Shown here: piece after piece, positions 17,785 to 26,741 of the stretch
How the letters are laid out: every line of letters begins with the position of its first letter
Position numbering within the stretch: the stretch's first letter is position 1
Source: Tepidibacillus fermentans
GTDB taxonomy: Bacteria; Bacillota; Bacilli; Tepidibacillales; Tepidibacillaceae
Direction: 5' to 3'
DNA: 64,000 bases
Assembly: GCF_004342885.1 (NCBI RefSeq)
Contig: NZ_SMAB01000009.1
Span: 1 to 64,000 of the forward strand
Notes under the pieces: generated by a model
Told to the model about the DNA's origin: nothing
Seen by the model: the letters and a program-made list of their open reading frames with translations, nothing else
Databases searched by the model: none
Program-made: the position numbers and the translations under genes

Positions 17785-17821
17785 TTGAAAAAGAAAGAGC
17801 ATAGCCCTTTTGACTACGCTC
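17785..17821 (-). terminator. Terminator of the molybdopterin reductase operon
   Basis: On the minus strand GAGCGTAG pairs with CTATGCTC (one G-U) and is followed by TTTCTTTTTC, 30 bp after the polyferredoxin stop. Confidence 0.7.
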
Positions 17822-17849
17822 ATAGCAGTTATATTTTTTAAAAGAAGGG

Positions 17850-18824
17850 TTAAAGAAATGTAATTGCATTACGAAAACATACATCCTCGCATAGATTGCA
17901 GCTAATACATTGTTCTTGTTCAAAAAATAGCTGTTGATCTTCTTGTTGAATTTTAATAGCATTTGTTGGACACACTTTTTCGCAAATCCCACAAAGGGTA
18001 CATTGGTCCTTATCAAACTGAAACGGCTTTTCCTGCAATGGATAAACGAGTTCCAGGTTCGGTTTAATCCACTTTTGGTGCACTTGTAAACGAATCGATT
18101 GTTGAGTAGTTAATTCACCATTTTTCCACGGGGAATTTTCCTTTTCCTTAAAGAGTGATTTTACAATGGTTTGTTTCGCTTCATTACCAAACACTTTAAA
18201 AAACTCTCGTCGATTGATTTGGCCCGAATCTTGAAGATTAACGTCCCTATTATTTCCCATTTTGACAAAAGCACGATAAGTTGCACGTGTCGTCGTAATC
18301 CATTCCATCTCAGGATAACGCTTCTTCCATTGATGAAGACGATTTTGAAACAGATTTTTACCTTTTGATAAAGTACATGGTTCACAAACATCTGTCAAAA
18401 ACCAAAATTGATTGATACCATTTGCGATTGATAATTGAATCGTGATTTCATCAATCATCGCCAAACAGGGTAGTATCAATTGATTTTCTAATGGGGCGAT
18501 TTCTTTGGCTTGATGACAATGAAAAAATATTTTTTCATTGCCTTCTGTCTTTTTCTTAACTTCTGTATAAAATTCTTTATTTGGTTTTTTCCTTAATTCT
18601 AATGCTTCAGTAGGGCAGATGGAGGTGCATAGGCCACACCCATTACATGACCAATCAATCGTTAAGCTAGGTTGTAAGTGAATAGATTGATTCGGGCAAA
18701 TCTCTATACACGCATCGCAAGAGGATGATTTATGTCGAGTATGGGTGCATTTTTCAGGATGGACTTGAATTGGTTTTTGCCGTTCTGCCCATTCCATACC
18801 AAGCTTTAGTAAATTCCTAAGCAC
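17850..18824 (-). CDS. Polyferredoxin-like 4Fe-4S protein, last gene of the reductase operon
   Basis: The 324-aa protein has two N-terminal 4Fe-4S motifs (CDACIEICPN and CNGCGLCTSICPTEA), a central region of about 170 residues with conserved-looking FFHCHQ, LPCLAM and CEPCT, and two C-terminal motifs (CTLCGICEKVCPTNA and CISCNLCEDVCF). No membrane segment is seen. It may pass electrons to or from the reductase or help to build it. The start is GTG 18824, 8 nt after GGAGG; an in-frame ATG at 18851 lacks a ribosome site. Confidence 0.8.
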   Translation of the reverse strand: MLRNLLKLGMEWAERQKPIQVHPEKCTHTRHKSSSCDACIEICPNQSIHLQPSLTIDWSCNGCGLCTSICPTEALELRKKPNKEFYTEVKKKTEGNEKIFFHCHQAKEIAPLENQLILPCLAMIDEITIQLSIANGINQFWFLTDVCEPCTLSKGKNLFQNRLHQWKKRYPEMEWITTTRATYRAFVKMGNNRDVNLQDSGQINRREFFKVFGNEAKQTIVKSLFKEKENSPWKNGELTTQQSIRLQVHQKWIKPNLELVYPLQEKPFQFDKDQCTLCGICEKVCPTNAIKIQQEDQQLFFEQEQCISCNLCEDVCFRNAITFL

Positions 18825-18898
18825 ACCTACGACCTCCAATCTAAACCTCAAGTAAAGATTTTATGTTTCTATGAGCACGACTTTTGTTAAACGATTCC

Positions 18899-20119
18899 TT
18901 ATTCTTGAATCGAAATGGTTTTCGTTGAACGTTTTACCTTTATATTGGCCTTCGATTCACTATCAACATAACGATCCTTTTCATCAGTAATTGGCAGAAC
19001 ATAGAATAATACCGCCAACAAGATGATTTCTAATGCAGCAAAAGTAAAAATAAAGGCTAGATGAGTTGGATTAGGAATATATTCATTCCATCCATTTCCA
19101 TCCAATTGAAGTTGTTGGCCACCGACAACAAAGTTCATCCTCATTGCCATTACTCCAAAAAGTGTCATGAGTGATGCAACCGTAATTCCCGTGTAAGACT
19201 TACGTATCTTAGGAATGGCAAACATAATAAATGGAATCAGTAAGCCAATTGTGACTTCATAAAGCAAGAACGATACTTGATGTTCACCATGAAGCATCTG
19301 CCAAGCCGTTTCATAAGCATTGGTTCCCGCGTAGAATAGAACGATAAAATCAACAATTAATAAAACTGCATCAATTAAAATAAACCAAACCATCATTTTG
19401 GCAATATCAAAGATCAACTCTTTTCTTTCTTCCGTAATTCGTTTTTCACGACTTAAAAACCGCTCTGCAAGCATAGTTAAGATTAAAAGCAATCCTGTTC
19501 CAGATACGACTGCCGACATTAAGAAAATAAATGGCATTAACGCGGTATTCCAAATCCCTCTTGCCTGAACATTGGCTAAAATAAATCCTGTATAACCATG
19601 AACGAGCAGCGCTAATGGGACATTGATCATACCAAGTAACTTTACGCGTTGTTGATCTTTTTGAAAGGATTCTTCACTAGTATCTAACTTGCCAAAGGAT
19701 AAAAAGCGGTATAATTTTCCTCTCCAGTTCGATAATTGTTTTGCACCGATTGCGAAATCCTTGCGAAACATAAACCAACCATAAATCGCTGTCATAATGG
19801 GATATGCGGTTAAGAGAAAAGAACCATAACTAATCGGCGATGTAGGATTAAAATAGACGAACAAATGCCAAAATCTTGCGGGTTGTTCTAGATCCACAAT
19901 TAAATGTAATGGTGCAATAACCAGTAAAGAAAGAGCCATTACAGTTCCAATTTTGGCAATCGGTTTATATTTCTTAATCCCTAATACCGAACTTAAACTA
20001 GATAATAGGAATGATCCAGCACTAAGTCCTGTATAGAAAAAGTATACGGAGATCAAATAACCAAGTGGAATCTCATGATGTACATTGTATAAATAGTTGA
20101 GATTTACAAACTCTCCCAT
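18899..20119 (-). CDS. NrfD/PsrC-like membrane anchor subunit
   Basis: The 406-aa protein has about 9-10 membrane helices and fits the NrfD/PsrC/TtrC quinol-oxidising subunit family, which feeds electrons from menaquinol to the Fe-S subunit. It starts at ATG 20119 after AGGGGAG, 1 bp beyond the Fe-S gene. Residues 140-165 form a charged loop. In the operon it completes a catalytic/Fe-S/membrane three-subunit reductase. Confidence 0.88.
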   Translation of the reverse strand: MGEFVNLNYLYNVHHEIPLGYLISVYFFYTGLSAGSFLLSSLSSVLGIKKYKPIAKIGTVMALSLLVIAPLHLIVDLEQPARFWHLFVYFNPTSPISYGSFLLTAYPIMTAIYGWFMFRKDFAIGAKQLSNWRGKLYRFLSFGKLDTSEESFQKDQQRVKLLGMINVPLALLVHGYTGFILANVQARGIWNTALMPFIFLMSAVVSGTGLLLILTMLAERFLSREKRITEERKELIFDIAKMMVWFILIDAVLLIVDFIVLFYAGTNAYETAWQMLHGEHQVSFLLYEVTIGLLIPFIMFAIPKIRKSYTGITVASLMTLFGVMAMRMNFVVGGQQLQLDGNGWNEYIPNPTHLAFIFTFAALEIILLAVLFYVLPITDEKDRYVDSESKANIKVKRSTKTISIQE

Positions 20120-20120
20120 G

Positions 20121-20741
20121 TTATTTCTCCCCTTTCTTTAAGGCAGAATAATCAGAACTCATTAATGTACCGTCTGCATCAATATAGTATACTTGTGGCT
20201 TTGTTCCCATTTCCGGCTTTAATACTTGTGTATTCTTTGTTGCCACTAATTGATGAACCAAACTATCCGGATCATTCAAATCGCCAAACACCCTTGCTCC
20301 ACCCACACAAGTTGCGACACAAGCCGGCTCTAAACCTTCTTCCACACGATGATAACAGAAAGTACATTTATCTACGGTATTGGTAATCGGATTCACATAA
20401 CGGGCTTCATAAGGACACGCAGCCATACAATATTTACACCCAATACAACGGTCATAATCGATGAGGATTGTACCGTCTTCTGCTCTCCATGTCGCCTCAA
20501 CAGGGCAAACCTTTTGGCAGGGGGCATCTTCACAGTGGTTACATAACCGTGGTAATTTTGCTCGTTTTACATCTGGGAAAGTTCCTACTTCGATCTCTTT
20601 TACCCAGGTACGGAAATTACCTTCGGGTACATTATTTTCAATCGTACAAGCTACTGTACAGGCATCACAGCCACTACACTTTCCGATATCAATCACCATG
20701 GCATAGCGTTTTGTTCTTTGTTGAACTTGTTCATTCGCCAT
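20121..20741 (-). CDS. Four-cluster Fe-S electron-transfer subunit (DmsB/PhsB/TtrB type)
   Basis: The 206-aa protein has sixteen Cys in four [4Fe-4S] motifs: CSGCDACTVAC, CNHCEDAPCQKVCP, CIGCKYCMAACP and CTFCYHR...CVATC. It wires the NrfD-like subunit to the molybdopterin subunit. It has no signal peptide and probably travels with the Tat-signalled partner. ATG 20741 follows GAGGTG and the gene overlaps the chaperone gene by 11 bp. Confidence 0.92.
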   Translation of the reverse strand: MANEQVQQRTKRYAMVIDIGKCSGCDACTVACTIENNVPEGNFRTWVKEIEVGTFPDVKRAKLPRLCNHCEDAPCQKVCPVEATWRAEDGTILIDYDRCIGCKYCMAACPYEARYVNPITNTVDKCTFCYHRVEEGLEPACVATCVGGARVFGDLNDPDSLVHQLVATKNTQVLKPEMGTKPQVYYIDADGTLMSSDYSALKKGEK

Positions 20742-21396
20742 AACAGTTCACCTCACTAGTTAGAATCATTTGACGATCAGTTTCTAGAAATTTTTCTAAA
20801 AGTTGAACGAATAATCCATAAAAGGTTCCTGAAGCAATGGGAATAAAAGTTTCCGCATATCGTTTGACGAAGGGGATCAGGTGATCTTCCAACATTTCAA
20901 TCTCTTCCCCTTGAATTTGTTGTCTAATTTCCATCCTTGAATGCGTCTCCATATTACATAGGTAAGCCATATATCCAAGTTCATAGCCAAGATGGTCTGA
21001 CATTCTCAATTGTCTGATTGATGGAAATATATCAAGTTGTTCAGGAATAAATTTCGTCTGTTCGTATCGTTTTGCTAACTCGACTTCCGTTTCTCCCCAT
21101 AGTTTGTTATAAAGTACGATCGACTCAACAGCAGGAAGATATCGTCCTGAAGTGGGTACAAAAAATAAATCATAAAAATCCTGTTGTATCTCTTCAATCT
21201 TTAAACTTCCTTTAAGATAATGATCAATGAGTTGATCCCATTCTTGAAAAGAAATTTCGTCAGCAAACAATTCTTTTAAGTATGGGGTTATTACGATTAA
21301 GCCTTCAAGCCATTCCCTTGAAGGCTCTTTTAAAAACAAGGAGGCAAAAAATTGATAGAGTTGTTCCCTTGCCGTAATCTCGCTAATGGATAGCAT
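20731..21396 (-). CDS. TorD/DmsD-family chaperone
   Basis: The 221-aa all-helical protein has the TorD-like features YQFFASLFLKEP near the N-terminus, DFYDLFFVPTSGRYLPAVES in the middle and YMAYLCNMETHS. Such chaperones bind the Tat signal and help to insert the molybdenum cofactor. I chose ATG 21396 (8 nt after GGGAGGAG) over the ATG at 21414 that forms part of the site. It sits between its presumed client and the Fe-S subunit. Confidence 0.85.
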   Translation of the reverse strand: MLSISEITAREQLYQFFASLFLKEPSREWLEGLIVITPYLKELFADEISFQEWDQLIDHYLKGSLKIEEIQQDFYDLFFVPTSGRYLPAVESIVLYNKLWGETEVELAKRYEQTKFIPEQLDIFPSIRQLRMSDHLGYELGYMAYLCNMETHSRMEIRQQIQGEEIEMLEDHLIPFVKRYAETFIPIASGTFYGLFVQLLEKFLETDRQMILTSEVNCYGE

Positions 21397-21414
21397 CGAA
21401 TTTTCTCCTCCCAT

Positions 21415-24400
21415 TTATAATTTCATCAGTTTTGCTCGTGTATCATTTCGAGAAATCGCACCACTCACTGGATCATTAACCATGTTTCCGTTTTTCTCAC
21501 GATGAGCAATGGGATTGAGAGCAACTCCGGCAGCAATTTTTTCATTTCCAGATACTTTTTTCCCACCAACTTGATAGGTTCTACTTCCGTATTCCCAATG
21601 TCCGTATCCAAAAGCGATCGCAATTGTTCCTGGCATTAATCCATCACGTATTTTTGCCTGACCAACAGCCTCGCCAGTAGAAGTTACAATCTTAACCTGA
21701 TCCCCATCACGGATTCCAAGCTTAAGAGCAGCTTCTCGCGGAATCTGAATTTGGTTCGATTCTTTAATATTGCGCAATTTACTAATGTTGGCTAATGTCG
21801 ATGTACTTCTAAACCTTGATTTATAGGAGATGAGATTAAATGGCCATTCCGATTCTGGATAAACTTCTTTGATCGCTTTCCCATCGCTAAATGCAGGTTC
21901 GATATAGGCAGCCGTTCCTTCGAAATACTCACCCGTTAATGAGTTTTTGCTAGAACCGACAAACTCGTTATAAATATTTAGTACTCTTGGGTATTTGTAC
22001 TTAAGATCGTCACCTTCGTAAGCATTTTCTCTCGCTTCAAATCTGCCGCCACGTACAAGGACATAGAGGACTTTCTTCCATTCCTCGGGTTTGAGTATGT
22101 CTTCAAAACCTTTTAATGCTTCATCGATTTCCACAAGTTTCACTTCTTCCGGTTTCACATCTTTTACCGGCTTCTTTCCATCATAGGCAATATTGGCAAT
22201 TGCTCTTAAATAGAAGTCTTCTTGACGGTGTAATGGATAAAGTTTGCCATCTGTACCTGGAATCGCCTGATCACCAAAGCCAGGTAAACCTAGCATTTTT
22301 GCAATATCAATGAGATAGGTTTCCATGTTGATATGACGGCCATCTGCTAGCTTTGGTGTCTTGGGAGTGACAACAGGTAGGCGGGTGGCGGATACCTTAT
22401 TCACCATACCATTCCATACGCTTGGTAAACCCCAGCTTTCATAGAAGACCGTATCAGGGACGATATAATCGGCATAAGCCGTTGTTTCTCCCATCACGAC
22501 ATCAATCGAAATAATCAATGGAATATTTTTCGGGTCCTTTAACCCTTCAATGATATCCTTTTGATAAAGTCCAGGAACGGTATATAAAGGATTCATTTGA
22601 TGGTTTAAAAGAATTTTTGGACGATATGGATATCCTTTAATTGCCGAAGGAATAATCTCTTGCATCATTTCTTGAGCAAATGGGTAGTATGGCTCTTTTG
22701 CAGGATAAGGATTTTCTCCTTTTGCTACTTTTTCTTTATATTCTGTCGTATTTTCATAAGCAAACTTCTCTCTAGAGAGTTTGACACCTTTTGGCTTTTG
22801 CGCACCAGGAATGTTCAGTAAATCATATTTTGGGCCTTCATCAAAGGTTTTGAATCCCCCTGCGCTTTTACTCATTCCACCTTTTTTGTTCACACTACCG
22901 ACCAAAGCGTTAAGAAGAATAATTGCTAAGCTTGAATAAAAACCATTCGGATGCATCGATGGACCACCATGATGATCCGTTCCTACTTTTGCACCCCGTT
23001 TGGAAAATTCATCAGCCAACCAAGTGATTTTTTCTACAGGTACTCCAGATTGCTGACTATATTCTTTTAATGTATATTTCTCTGCATTTTCTTTTAGTGC
23101 CATTAAGGAAGTCTTCACTGGAATCTTGCTGCCATCTTTTCCTTGCACTTCCCCTTTGAAAAGAATCTGCCCAAACTTACTCTTCTTGTTCGTGGAAACT
23201 TGTAATGTATCTCGATCAATCACTACATATTCATCTTCTGCACCAATCCCTAAATCTGCCGCACGTAAAAATTTCCGGTAATTCGGATGTTTGGGATCAT
23301 CAATGATGAGATAAGCCGCATTGGTCCAACTTGGATAGCCAATTTGTTTCGCTGATTCTTCATTTACAGCAGATAGATATTTCTCGTTATACCGACTGTT
23401 TTCCAAAATCCAGCGAATCATTCCCATGGCTAACGCACCATCTTGGCCAGGTTTAATCGGAATCCATTTTCCTTTGGTTCCTGTTAGATTAGGTAGGATT
23501 GGATCAATAACTACGAATTGTAGATTACCTTCTGAAGCTGCGTTCGCTGTTTTCCTTGCAATGGGTTGATATGGATTCCCTGCTTGTCCCGGAGCTGTAC
23601 CAAAGAAGATGATGAAGTTTGATTCATCAAAATCGGGTTTCATATGTGGACTTTTTTTCCACTCATCAGTAAATGCCTGAAAAGCAACACGTCGCGCTCC
23701 TCCACAAATTCCTGTATGACCATAAGAGTTCACAGTGCCATATGCTTGTACAAATCTTTTCGTAAATTCTGTTCTTCCATCATATCGTCCACCAAGGAAC
23801 ACCATTTGGTTCACTTTTGCTCCTAATTCTTTACGATTTGGATCAATCAATGTTTTCAAATCGTGAACTTGTTTAAAACCTTCGATTTCACGATCTTCCC
23901 CAATTTCTTGAAACAATTTTCCACCATTCACTGTTTCGTTTAGTAATTCCTCATAAGAGATCGGTTTCCACTTCCCTGATCCCCTTTCTCCATTCCGCTT
24001 TAATGGAACCAAAATCCGCTGTGGATCATATGTCGTCTCGAACGCACTATTTCCCCTCGGACAAACGGTCGCTCGGTTGATAATCCCTTTTTCCTCATAA
24101 CGACTAGCACTTAGGTATGCCTCAAGAAGTGGTGCATCATACTTTAATGGGTTTTGTGCTGAATTCGGATGATAAGGGTTACCGAAAACTTTCACGATTT
24201 GTCCTGTTTTCTTGTCAATCTTTAAGCGATTTCCGCAAACACTAAAACAACCTAAACAAACGCTATTCCTCATAACGTAATTAGGATTAAGCTCAACTTT
24301 CCCCGTTTTTAGATCGACTTTGATTTCCGGTTCTTGCCCTGTCTTGGTTGAGCTTTTTTTCCGACTAGAAGTTGGTCGAAAGTTCTCATCGGCTGCTACT

Positions 24401-24480
24401 TTTCCTAGACCAATTCCGAAAATGCTTAAAGATCCAATAAATGCGGAAGCTTTTAAAAAGTCTCTTCGGTTCAATTTCAT
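21415..24480 (-). CDS. Tat-exported molybdopterin oxidoreductase, catalytic subunit
   Basis: The 1021-aa protein starts with a twin-arginine signal (RRDFLK at 5-10, then a hydrophobic stretch). It has an N-terminal [4Fe-4S] site (Cys75, Cys78, Cys82, Cys140; an unusually long 57-residue last gap) and a likely molybdenum ligand Cys259 in GHTGICGG, then the DMSO-reductase-family domains and a C-terminal molydopterin-binding domain. Length and layout fit the tetrathionate (TtrA) / selenate (SrdA) / arsenate (ArrA) branch; the electron acceptor cannot be fixed from sequence. It heads a five-gene operon under a sigma-54 promoter. Confidence 0.92.
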   Translation of the reverse strand: MKLNRRDFLKASAFIGSLSIFGIGLGKVAADENFRPTSSRKKSSTKTGQEPEIKVDLKTGKVELNPNYVMRNSVCLGCFSVCGNRLKIDKKTGQIVKVFGNPYHPNSAQNPLKYDAPLLEAYLSASRYEEKGIINRATVCPRGNSAFETTYDPQRILVPLKRNGERGSGKWKPISYEELLNETVNGGKLFQEIGEDREIEGFKQVHDLKTLIDPNRKELGAKVNQMVFLGGRYDGRTEFTKRFVQAYGTVNSYGHTGICGGARRVAFQAFTDEWKKSPHMKPDFDESNFIIFFGTAPGQAGNPYQPIARKTANAASEGNLQFVVIDPILPNLTGTKGKWIPIKPGQDGALAMGMIRWILENSRYNEKYLSAVNEESAKQIGYPSWTNAAYLIIDDPKHPNYRKFLRAADLGIGAEDEYVVIDRDTLQVSTNKKSKFGQILFKGEVQGKDGSKIPVKTSLMALKENAEKYTLKEYSQQSGVPVEKITWLADEFSKRGAKVGTDHHGGPSMHPNGFYSSLAIILLNALVGSVNKKGGMSKSAGGFKTFDEGPKYDLLNIPGAQKPKGVKLSREKFAYENTTEYKEKVAKGENPYPAKEPYYPFAQEMMQEIIPSAIKGYPYRPKILLNHQMNPLYTVPGLYQKDIIEGLKDPKNIPLIISIDVVMGETTAYADYIVPDTVFYESWGLPSVWNGMVNKVSATRLPVVTPKTPKLADGRHINMETYLIDIAKMLGLPGFGDQAIPGTDGKLYPLHRQEDFYLRAIANIAYDGKKPVKDVKPEEVKLVEIDEALKGFEDILKPEEWKKVLYVLVRGGRFEARENAYEGDDLKYKYPRVLNIYNEFVGSSKNSLTGEYFEGTAAYIEPAFSDGKAIKEVYPESEWPFNLISYKSRFRSTSTLANISKLRNIKESNQIQIPREAALKLGIRDGDQVKIVTSTGEAVGQAKIRDGLMPGTIAIAFGYGHWEYGSRTYQVGGKKVSGNEKIAAGVALNPIAHREKNGNMVNDPVSGAISRNDTRAKLMKL

Positions 24481-24533
24481 ATCAACATCACCTCAGTACT
24501 TGGAATCATCACTAATTTTGTCGAATATTGTTT

Positions 24534-24553
24534 TATGCAAAAGTAATGCCAAG
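24534..24553 (-). promoter_or_regulatory. Sigma-54 promoter of the molybdopterin reductase operon
   Basis: The minus strand reads CTTGGCATTACTTTTGCATA: GG (24549-24550) and GC (24537-24538) are exactly 10 nt apart. It predicts a start point about 45 nt before the catalytic-subunit ATG. Confidence 0.75.
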
Positions 24554-24705
24554 ATTGGAGGTAAAGGTGGTAAATGGGAAGTAGAAAAGGAAAAATGCTT
24601 TGAAATAAAGGGGCTTTTCGAAATCTAAAAACAGATTTTTTCTATGGGAATGTTGTTTGAACGCAATTGATACCTTTGAGTTTTAAGTCTTATACCATGA
24701 AATAA

Positions 24706-24725
24706 TGTCGTCATTCTTTGACAAA
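24706..24725. promoter_or_regulatory. Candidate enhancer of the reductase operon
   Basis: TGTC (24706) and TTGACA (24718) form an interrupted inverted repeat, and the decamer CTTTGACAAA (24716-24725) is identical to the one at 8717-8726 upstream of tatA. It lies about 190 bp upstream of the expected start point, within range for an NtrC-type activator. Confidence 0.4.
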
Positions 24726-24813
24726 TTGGCATACTTAAATGTGGAAACGATTATTGTTAAATTCGTTTCACAACCTATACTAATAATCAAAGAAGAAAAA
24801 TGGGAGGGAAATT

Positions 24814-25974
24814 ATGAAACGAATCGTCATGATCTTTTTCTTACTATCCTTACTTTTGATTGGTTGTTCCAACCAAGAAGACCTTTACTCTGGTACTTTA
24901 GAAGGTGAAGAAATTCCCATTCTGTCAGAGGTGGGTGGAACCATCATCGATCTATCTGTCGAAGAAGGTTCACAGGTGAAGAAAGGAGATATTTTAGCCA
25001 AGGTCGATGATCGGATCTTACAAGCTCAATTAAACGAAGCAAAATCTGCCGCAGAAGTAGCAAAAGCCAATTTAGATGAAGCGAAGGCTGGAACGAGGAA
25101 CCAAGAGATCAAAAAAACTTTATCCTCTTTAGAACAGATCAATGCTGAAAAAAACCAATTACTCGTCCAAGATAAGAAAGCTGATGAAAATATTTCATTG
25201 AGAAAAGCACAATATGATCAAATTGCGAGTTTACTCGCATCCGCCAGAAAAACTCTCGATTATCAAAAAGAAAAATTAAAAGAATTAGAAGATAGTAATG
25301 CTCCTGAATCTCAATTAAAGGCGCAGCAAGAAGCCATTAATCAAGCTGAAGGTCAAGTGAATTCCTTATCCGCCCAATTACGACAAATGGAAGTCCAATA
25401 CCAAATGGCGAAACAGGACAAAGAATCGATTCAAGCACAAATTAATGAGGTAAATGCTCAAAAAAAAGCTCAAGAGGCACAATTAGACCTGTTAAAAGAA
25501 GGGGCAACTCCTTATACCATCTCTCGTCTTTATCATCAATGGGCACAAGCGTTAGCCCATCAAGAACAGGCAAAGATACAACTTGAAAAAGCAACGATTA
25601 CTGCTCCAATTGACGGAATCGTTCTCAGAAAAAATATCTCCATCCATGAAACAGTAAAACCCAACTATCAACTATTCACCCTGCTCAATCCGAAGAAGTT
25701 AAATGTAAAAGTATACATTCCCGAGAATAAGCTGAATCAAGTTAAAATTGGTAATCCTGCGCTGCTACGAGTCGATGCCTATCCAAACAAAACATTTAAG
25801 GGAAAAATTACTTTTATTTCCGATCAAGCAGAATATACTCCCCAAAATGTACAGACACCCGATGAGCGTACAAAACTAGTGTTTGAAGTTGTGGTTGAAC
25901 CAACTGATGGATGGAATGAATTAAAGCCAGGAATGCCAGTTGACCTCACTTTTGATGAGGGGGATCATCAATGA
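24814..25974 (+). CDS. HlyD-family membrane fusion lipoprotein
   Basis: The 386-aa precursor has a lipoprotein signal (LLLIGC, Cys18), a split biotinyl-lipoyl-like domain (GGTIIDLSVEEGSQVKKGD and, after the coiled coil, ATITAPIDGIVLRKN), a long coiled coil (about 85-235) and a beta-barrel region. It links an ABC exporter to the outside face of the membrane. ATG follows TGGGAGGG. It overlaps the ATPase gene by 4 bp, so the four genes 24814-28540 form one operon. Confidence 0.88.
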   Translation: MKRIVMIFFLLSLLLIGCSNQEDLYSGTLEGEEIPILSEVGGTIIDLSVEEGSQVKKGDILAKVDDRILQAQLNEAKSAAEVAKANLDEAKAGTRNQEIKKTLSSLEQINAEKNQLLVQDKKADENISLRKAQYDQIASLLASARKTLDYQKEKLKELEDSNAPESQLKAQQEAINQAEGQVNSLSAQLRQMEVQYQMAKQDKESIQAQINEVNAQKKAQEAQLDLLKEGATPYTISRLYHQWAQALAHQEQAKIQLEKATITAPIDGIVLRKNISIHETVKPNYQLFTLLNPKKLNVKVYIPENKLNQVKIGNPALLRVDAYPNKTFKGKITFISDQAEYTPQNVQTPDERTKLVFEVVVEPTDGWNELKPGMPVDLTFDEGDHQ

Positions 25975-26741
25975 ATGCCGCGATTTCCTGCAAAGATTTG
26001 ACAAAAAAATTCGGTTCATTTACCGCAGTCAATCAGATTAGTATGGAGATTCCCAAAGGTTCTATTTACGGTTTTCTGGGGCCAAACGGCTCAGGCAAAT
26101 CAACAACAATCCGAATGTTATGCGGACTTATTACACCCACTTCTGGAACAGGAACGGTTCTTGGTTATGATATTGTAAAGGATGCAGAAAAAATCAAACA
26201 GCGGATCGGCTATATGTCACAGAAGTTTAGTTTGTATGAAGAACTCACCGTAGACGAAAACCTAGATTTTTATGCGGGGATCTATGGACTGAAAGGAAAT
26301 ACAGCTAAAGAGCGAAAAAAAGAATTAATTGAAATGGCTGGTTTAACAGGAAGGGAAAAACAACGTGCAGGTACTCTTTCTGGAGGTTGGAAACAACGGT
26401 TAGCCTTAGCTTGTGCCTTGCTTCATCAACCTGAAGTCTTAATCTTAGATGAACCAACAGCAGGTGTTGATCCTGTTTCAAGAAGAATCTTTTGGAACGT
26501 GATCCGCGACTTAGCCAAACAAGGTATGACTGTTTTAGTGAGTACCCATTATATGGATGAAGCCGAAACATGTGATTTTGTCACCTTTATTTATAATGGG
26601 AAATTATTAGCCAAAGGGACACCAGAGGAATTAAAACAACAAGCTGAACAACAAAGTCTGGAAGACCTCTTTATTTTATACGTCAATGCTCAAAATGGGA
26701 AAGGGGAAACCAATAATGCAATTGACAAAACCGTCATTTAA
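25971..26741 (+). CDS. ABC exporter ATP-binding protein
   Basis: The 256-aa ATPase has Walker A GPNGSGKST near 38-46, Q-loop, signature LSGGWKQR near 140, Walker B VLILDEPTAGVDP near 158-170 and the switch His in STHYMDEAE. It belongs to the drug/antibiotic exporter type (CcmA-like). It is translationally coupled to the genes on both sides by short overlaps. Confidence 0.92.
   Translation: MNAAISCKDLTKKFGSFTAVNQISMEIPKGSIYGFLGPNGSGKSTTIRMLCGLITPTSGTGTVLGYDIVKDAEKIKQRIGYMSQKFSLYEELTVDENLDFYAGIYGLKGNTAKERKKELIEMAGLTGREKQRAGTLSGGWKQRLALACALLHQPEVLILDEPTAGVDPVSRRIFWNVIRDLAKQGMTVLVSTHYMDEAETCDFVTFIYNGKLLAKGTPEELKQQAEQQSLEDLFILYVNAQNGKGETNNAIDKTVI

Noticed and set aside
24720-24745. Sigma-54 promoter on the plus strand for the exporter operon
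   Set aside because: TTGGCATAC has no GC at the required 10-nt spacing.
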